From the IMG/VR virus record IMGVR_UViG_3300040960_000278, positions 1 through 37,984 of that record: a DNA stretch of 37,984 nucleotides, one strand, 5' to 3'. Numbering within the stretch: the first letter of the stretch is position 1; every line of letters begins with the position of its first letter. The DNA comes from a virus. The position numbers were made by a program, and so were the translations under genes. The notes beneath the pieces were generated by a model that was not told where the DNA came from, made no database searches, and saw only the letters and a program-made list of their open reading frames with translations. This document shows, piece by piece, positions 37,454 through 37,984 of the stretch.

Positions 37454-37984
37454 GACACGCTAAGCATTCGTCAGCATCCTTCAATGCTACACGTGCTACC
37501 TTATCACCGACTTGATCGGCTGTGATACCTGCGTTAGTACGTAGATAATACAATCCTTTCAGTCCACCTTTGAAAGCGCGTAAGTGTACAGCATTGACGT
37601 ATGACTTGTCACTACCTGAAGGGAAGAACAAGTTAACACTCTGCCCTTGGCATACATACGGTTGACGATCTGCTGCGTGGTCTACTACCCAACGCTGATC
37701 AATCTCAAACGCTGTCTTGAATACATCCTTCTCCCACTCATCTAAGAATTCAAGGTGCTGTACGCTACCCTGATTAGCGATAATTGTTTTCCACACTGCA
37801 TCGTTGTTACGTCCCTTCTCTTCTAACACTTTCTCAAGGTATTTATTCTTGATGAGATGCGCTCCTGCACGTGTACGATGGGTAAAAGCATTAGACTTAA
37901 CAGGCTCAATGGAAGCAGTACAGCCACAAATAATACTGCTATTGGCATTTGGAGCAATGGCAATGAGATGAGCGTTACGCATTC
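37446..37984 (-). CDS. nrdA: Ribonucleotide reductase class I, large subunit, C-terminal part (continues from 1-1337)
   Basis: Continues the nrdA frame across the seam; the last 127 bases repeat the window start. Visible are APNANSSIICGC (about 414-425), the CQGQSVNLFF segment, the radical-transfer tyrosine pair in GLYYLRTN (Y549, Y550; E. coli Y730/Y731) and the C-terminal redox pair ECLACHG (C577, C580), which takes electrons from thioredoxin or glutaredoxin. The pair is CxxC, shorter than the CxxxxC of E. coli. With the N-terminal part the protein is 582 aa. Confidence 0.96.
   Translation of the reverse strand, partial: MRNAHLIAIAPNANSSIICGCTASIEPVKSNAFTHRTRAGAHLIKNKYLEKVLEEKGRNNDAVWKTIIANQGSVQHLEFLDEWEKDVFKTAFEIDQRWVVDHAADRQPYVCQGQSVNLFFPSGSDKSYVNAVHLRAFKGGLKGLYYLRTNAGITADQVGDKVARVALKDADECLACHG
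37858..37984. repeat. Right copy of the 127-bp end overlap
   Basis: Identical to 1-127. Removing one copy closes a 37,857-bp circle and restores nrdA. Confidence 0.95.

Noticed and set aside
1-37984. Temperate lifestyle (integrase, excisionase, attachment site).
   Set aside because: No recombinase or CI-type repressor is found, and the polymerase carries Tyr at the position usual for virulent phages.

Overview
This window is a complete or nearly complete genome of a small podovirus-like (T7-type) phage, assembled as a circle. The last 127 bases (37858-37984) repeat the first 127 exactly, so the non-redundant length is 37,857 bp. The ribonucleotide reductase gene nrdA crosses the seam in frame. 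The replication, capsid, tail-tube and internal-virion genes are T7-like, but I find no phage RNA polymerase and no integrase. That combination, with a ribonucleotide reductase, recalls the marine roseophage SIO1 / Vibrio phage VpV262 (Zobellviridae-like) group. This is a memory-based resemblance, not a search result. Marine-type tail genes, a 2OG-Fe(II) oxygenase and a lipoprotein of the spanin type point to an aquatic, Gram-negative host.

Layout: two divergent arms leave a gene-free control region (about 11.9-13.28 kb) and converge on a hairpin at 36.2 kb. The leftward arm (minus strand, 11903 down to 1, then 37857 down to 36248) is the early/replication arm. It starts with a run of small unknown proteins, a Cys-rich gp88-like protein and a small HTH protein. 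These are followed by primase-helicase, family A DNA polymerase, ssDNA-binding protein, 5'-3' exonuclease, endonuclease I, a metallophosphoesterase, a DUF3310 protein, NrdA and NrdB. Most genes overlap through ATGA, GTGA or TAATG junctions, and several are single-membrane-span microproteins. Two strong sigma70-like promoters lie inside this arm (8590-8618 and 4719-4747). The first has a perfect 16-bp palindrome over its expected start site.

The rightward arm (plus strand, 13277-36205) is late. It carries a putative small terminase, a lambda-R-type lysozyme, large terminase, portal, scaffold, major capsid protein and a terminator. Then come a long S74-type tail fibre, a Gly-rich adhesin, a 2OG oxygenase, small membrane proteins and a lipoprotein (probable lysis functions), and a histone-H1-like basic protein. 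Tail tube proteins, a collar-type fibre and the internal virion proteins complete it. Three nearly identical promoters (TTGACT, 17-bp spacer ending AGTATGC, TATAAT) open the packaging, capsid and tail modules. Because no phage polymerase is seen, host sigma70 RNA polymerase probably reads them.

The control region is the most unusual part. It has three phased DnaA boxes, nine copies of a 21-bp dyad repeat, helically phased AGGCTCT repeats, a TCTGGCCAGA palindrome repeat, a G-run cluster able to form a quadruplex, a decayed promoter copy, and a block of hairpins including a GCAA-capped stem on the leftward strand. Together they suggest a host-DnaA-assisted origin with an iteron or operator array, and a structured leader for the early transcript.
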